DNA from: Selenomonas sp.
Lineage (GTDB): Bacteria > Bacillota > Negativicutes > Selenomonadales > Selenomonadaceae
Length of the DNA stretch: 14,738 nt
Direction of reading: 5' to 3'
NCBI GenBank assembly: GCA_015265235.1
Contig: JABZYJ010000035.1
Span: forward strand, 1 to 14,738
Part shown: piece by piece, positions 13,072 through 14,738 of the stretch
Numbering within the stretch: the first letter of the stretch is position 1
Layout: every line of letters starts with the position of its first letter
The notes under the pieces: generated by a model
Told to the model about the DNA's origin: nothing
The model's input: only the letters and a program-made list of their open reading frames with translations
Databases searched by the model: none
Made by a program: the position numbers and the translations under genes

Positions 13072-14364
13072 TTAGAGATCAAATCGTGCAAAGATGTCGT
13101 CGACGTTGCGCAGGAAGTACTGGTAGTCAAAGCACGCGTCGATTTCCTCCTTCGTGAGGTGGGCGGAGATGTCGGCGTCCTTCTCGACGTTCGTGCGGAA
13201 GTCTTCCTTTTCGAGCCAGCGCTTCATGGCGTTGCGCTGTACCCAGACGTAGGCGGTCTGGCGCAGGATGCCCTTGTTGACGAGTGCCACCAGAATGCGC
13301 TGGCTGTAGATGAGCCCGCCCGTGCGGTTCATGTTGTGCAGCATGGCGTCGGGGTAGACGAGGAGTTTGTCCACGATGCCCGTCAGCTTGTGCAGGCAGT
13401 AGTCGACGTTGATCGTGCTGTCGGGCAGGATGACGCGCTCGACGGAGGAGTGCGAGATGTCGCGCTCGTGCCAGAGGGTGATGTCCTCCATCGCCGCGAC
13501 GGCGTTGCCGCGCACGAGGCGTGCCATGCCCGAGACGCGCTCGCAGTTGATCGGGTTGCGCTTGTGCGGCATCGCCGACGAGCCCTTCTGTCCCGCCTTG
13601 AAGAACTCCTCTGCTTCGCGGATGTCCGTGCGCTGGAGATTGCGGATCTCGGTGGCGATCTTTTCCAGCGTGCTCGCGATGATGGCGAGTGTCGTGACGA
13701 ACTCGGCGTGGCGGTCACGCTGGATGACCTGCGTCGCGAGGCGGACGGGGGTCAGACCGAGGTGCTTGCACGTGAGCTCCTCGATGCGCGGGTTGATGTT
13801 GGAGTACGTGCCGACGGCGCCCGAGAGTTTGCCGACGGAGACGATCTTCTTGGCGTGCTCGAGGCGCTCGATGTCGCGCTCGATCTCTGCACTCCAGAGG
13901 AGGAGCTTCAGGCCGAAGGTCATCGGCTCGGCGTGGATGCCGTGGGTGCGTCCGATGCACGGTGTGTGGCGGAACTCATTCGCACGGCGGCGCAGGACGG
14001 TGCGGAACTCCTGCAGATCGTCGAGGATGATGGCGGCCGCGTCACGCATCATGACGCAGTATGCTGTGTCCTTCACGTCGCTCGAGGTGAGTCCCTTGTG
14101 GATGTATTTCGAGTCCTCGCCGATGTTCTCTTCGAGGTTCGTGAGGAAGGCAATGATGTCGTGGTCGGTGGTCTTTTCGATCTCGTTGATGCGCGCGACG
14201 TCGAACTTTGCCTTTGCCTTGATGTTCTCCACGGCGGCGGCGGGGATTTCCCCCAGCTCTGCCATCGCTTCGCACGCGGCGATCTCGACGTTCAGAATGG
14301 TCTGCCACTCATTCTGGATCGACCAGAGATGCCCCATCTCCGGGCGTGTATAGCGTTCTATCAT
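13072..14364 (-). CDS. purB: Adenylosuccinate lyase
   Basis: 430 residues, of the usual length for the shorter bacterial (B. subtilis-like) class. It splits adenylosuccinate to AMP and fumarate and also SAICAR to AICAR in de novo purine synthesis; it is a cytoplasmic homotetramer of the fumarase/aspartase superfamily. The superfamily signature GSSAMPHKRNPINCE carries the flexible catalytic-Ser loop, GLTSSDVKDTA is the early substrate-binding motif, and IGRTHGIHAEPMTFG carries the catalytic His. AGGAGGACGCAC precedes the ATG. First gene of the purB-purA operon, with a near-consensus promoter upstream. No purine riboswitch or PurR-box could be made out in the short leader. Confidence 0.98.
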   Translation of the reverse strand: MIERYTRPEMGHLWSIQNEWQTILNVEIAACEAMAELGEIPAAAVENIKAKAKFDVARINEIEKTTDHDIIAFLTNLEENIGEDSKYIHKGLTSSDVKDTAYCVMMRDAAAIILDDLQEFRTVLRRRANEFRHTPCIGRTHGIHAEPMTFGLKLLLWSAEIERDIERLEHAKKIVSVGKLSGAVGTYSNINPRIEELTCKHLGLTPVRLATQVIQRDRHAEFVTTLAIIASTLEKIATEIRNLQRTDIREAEEFFKAGQKGSSAMPHKRNPINCERVSGMARLVRGNAVAAMEDITLWHERDISHSSVERVILPDSTINVDYCLHKLTGIVDKLLVYPDAMLHNMNRTGGLIYSQRILVALVNKGILRQTAYVWVQRNAMKRWLEKEDFRTNVEKDADISAHLTKEEIDACFDYQYFLRNVDDIFARFDL

Positions 14365-14414
14365 GTGCGTCCTCCTGACTGAAGATTATCATTAAACAGA
14401 TCTTACCCTATACT

Positions 14415-14443
14415 ATCATATATCTCCATGGGACGAATGTCAA
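14415..14443 (-). promoter_or_regulatory. Promoter of purB-purA
   Basis: On the minus strand: consensus TTGACA (14438-14443), 17-bp spacer, TATGAT (14415-14420). The leader is about 45 nt, too short for a riboswitch. Confidence 0.85.
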
Positions 14444-14492
14444 TGTATGCCCTCTGTGCTTTCGTGAGCTATCTTTTTTATCCTTTTTACGA

Positions 14493-14498
14493 TATAAT
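14493..14498 (+). promoter_or_regulatory. -10 hexamer before the phosphatase gene
   Basis: Perfect TATAAT 34 bp before the start codon; the region 17 bp upstream (TATCTT) is a poor -35. Confidence 0.45.
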
Positions 14499-14532
14499 AG
14501 AGGCACGGGATGAGAAAGGGGGGGGCGGTCGG

Positions 14533-14738
14533 ATGTTTCGTCGGATTCTCGCGGTCGGTGATGTGCACGGGGAGGCGGACTGCCTCGAACGTCTCTGGAC
14601 AAGGATTGCGTTTGACGACGCGCATGATCTGCTCGTCTTTCTCGGCGACTATATCGACCGTGGCCCTGCGCCTGTCCGCACGCTGCAGTTCGTGCAGCGG
14701 CAGACGGAAAAGTACCGCAATGTCCACGCGCTCATGGG
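14533..14738 (+). CDS. PPP-type Ser/Thr protein phosphatase, N-terminal part only
   Basis: The first 68 codons of a gene cut by the window end. ATG at 14533 follows a long G-run (AAAGGGGGGGG). The product begins MFRRILAVGDVHGEADCL: GDVHG (residues 9-13) supplies metal-binding Asp and His, and LGDYIDRGPAP (38-48) is the GDxxDRG motif of the calcineurin-like PPP superfamily; the sequence stops right where the next motif (GNHE) is expected (HALMG). Bacterial members include PrpE/ApaH-like and PrpA-like enzymes, which act on phosphoproteins or dinucleoside tetraphosphates; the fragment does not allow a choice. It is divergent from purB. Confidence 0.9.
   Translation, partial: MFRRILAVGDVHGEADCLERLWTRIAFDDAHDLLVFLGDYIDRGPAPVRTLQFVQRQTEKYRNVHALM

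Noticed and set aside
11679..14382. Two long plus-strand open frames (454 and 460 codons) opposite purA and purB
   Set aside because: Asp/Val/Ala/Arg-rich shadow translations fully overlapping clear purA and purB; no start signals.
14365..14414. Purine riboswitch or PurR box in the purB leader
   Set aside because: The leader is only about 45 nt and shows no conserved aptamer pattern.

Overview
The window reads like a chromosomal segment of a GC-rich member of the Firmicutes/Negativicutes, most likely a Selenomonas-like organism. This is inferred from strong AGGAGG-type ribosome binding sites, GC-rich codon choice, classical TTGACA/TATAAT promoters and a gene content of Firmicutes-type families (DUF3290-DUF421 pair, Spx/ArsC-like protein, SPFH/zinc-ribbon/TPM cluster). 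The genus is a guess; the phylum-level call is firmer. Most of the window is ordinary core sequence, with one AT-rich accessory patch around 5.5-6.8 kb and smaller AT-rich genes at the left edge and near 11 kb.

Layout. At 1-486 is the 3' end of a DUF262/DUF1524 (HNH) protein. At 588-5160 four minus-strand genes follow one another: an SPFH-domain protein with three zinc ribbons, a double zinc-ribbon membrane protein, a TPM-domain protein (together a ydjI-ydjG-ydjH-like membrane-stress cluster without pspA) and a fosmidomycin-resistance-type MFS exporter that has its own promoter inside a nested inverted repeat. At 5430-5518 lies a tRNA-Ser(CGA) with its own promoter and terminator. At 5681-6628 is an Abi_2/AbiF-type HEPN protein, preceded by a small promoter-plus-terminator unit that probably makes a non-coding RNA of about 85 nt; a short coupled ORF follows it. 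Divergent from it, after four 10-bp-phased repeats, is the DUF3290-DUF421 membrane pair (6911-7994).

The second half holds an Hsp20 chaperone on the minus strand, divergent from an ArsC/Spx-like protein, a YeiH-type transporter and a uracil-DNA-glycosylase-like protein that form one plus-strand operon ending in a strong terminator at 10.8 kb. An AT-rich OB-fold lipoprotein gene and a convergent 62-codon ORF follow. The last part is the purB-purA operon (minus strand, AMP synthesis) with a near-consensus promoter, and the 5' end of a divergent PPP-type phosphatase cut by the window edge.

The best candidate for an under-described system is the AbiF-like gene with its leader RNA (5525-6820): promoter, structured RNA, terminator, then the toxin-like HEPN gene whose ribosome binding site begins directly after the terminator U-run. 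Other items worth checking are the SD-masking nested repeat before the MFS gene, the CtsR-like heptads at the hsp20 promoter, and the pspA-less ydjIGH cluster. No stretch longer than 300 bases lacks a gene; the largest gaps (5161-5429, 6629-6910 and 8523-8746) hold the promoters and structured elements listed.
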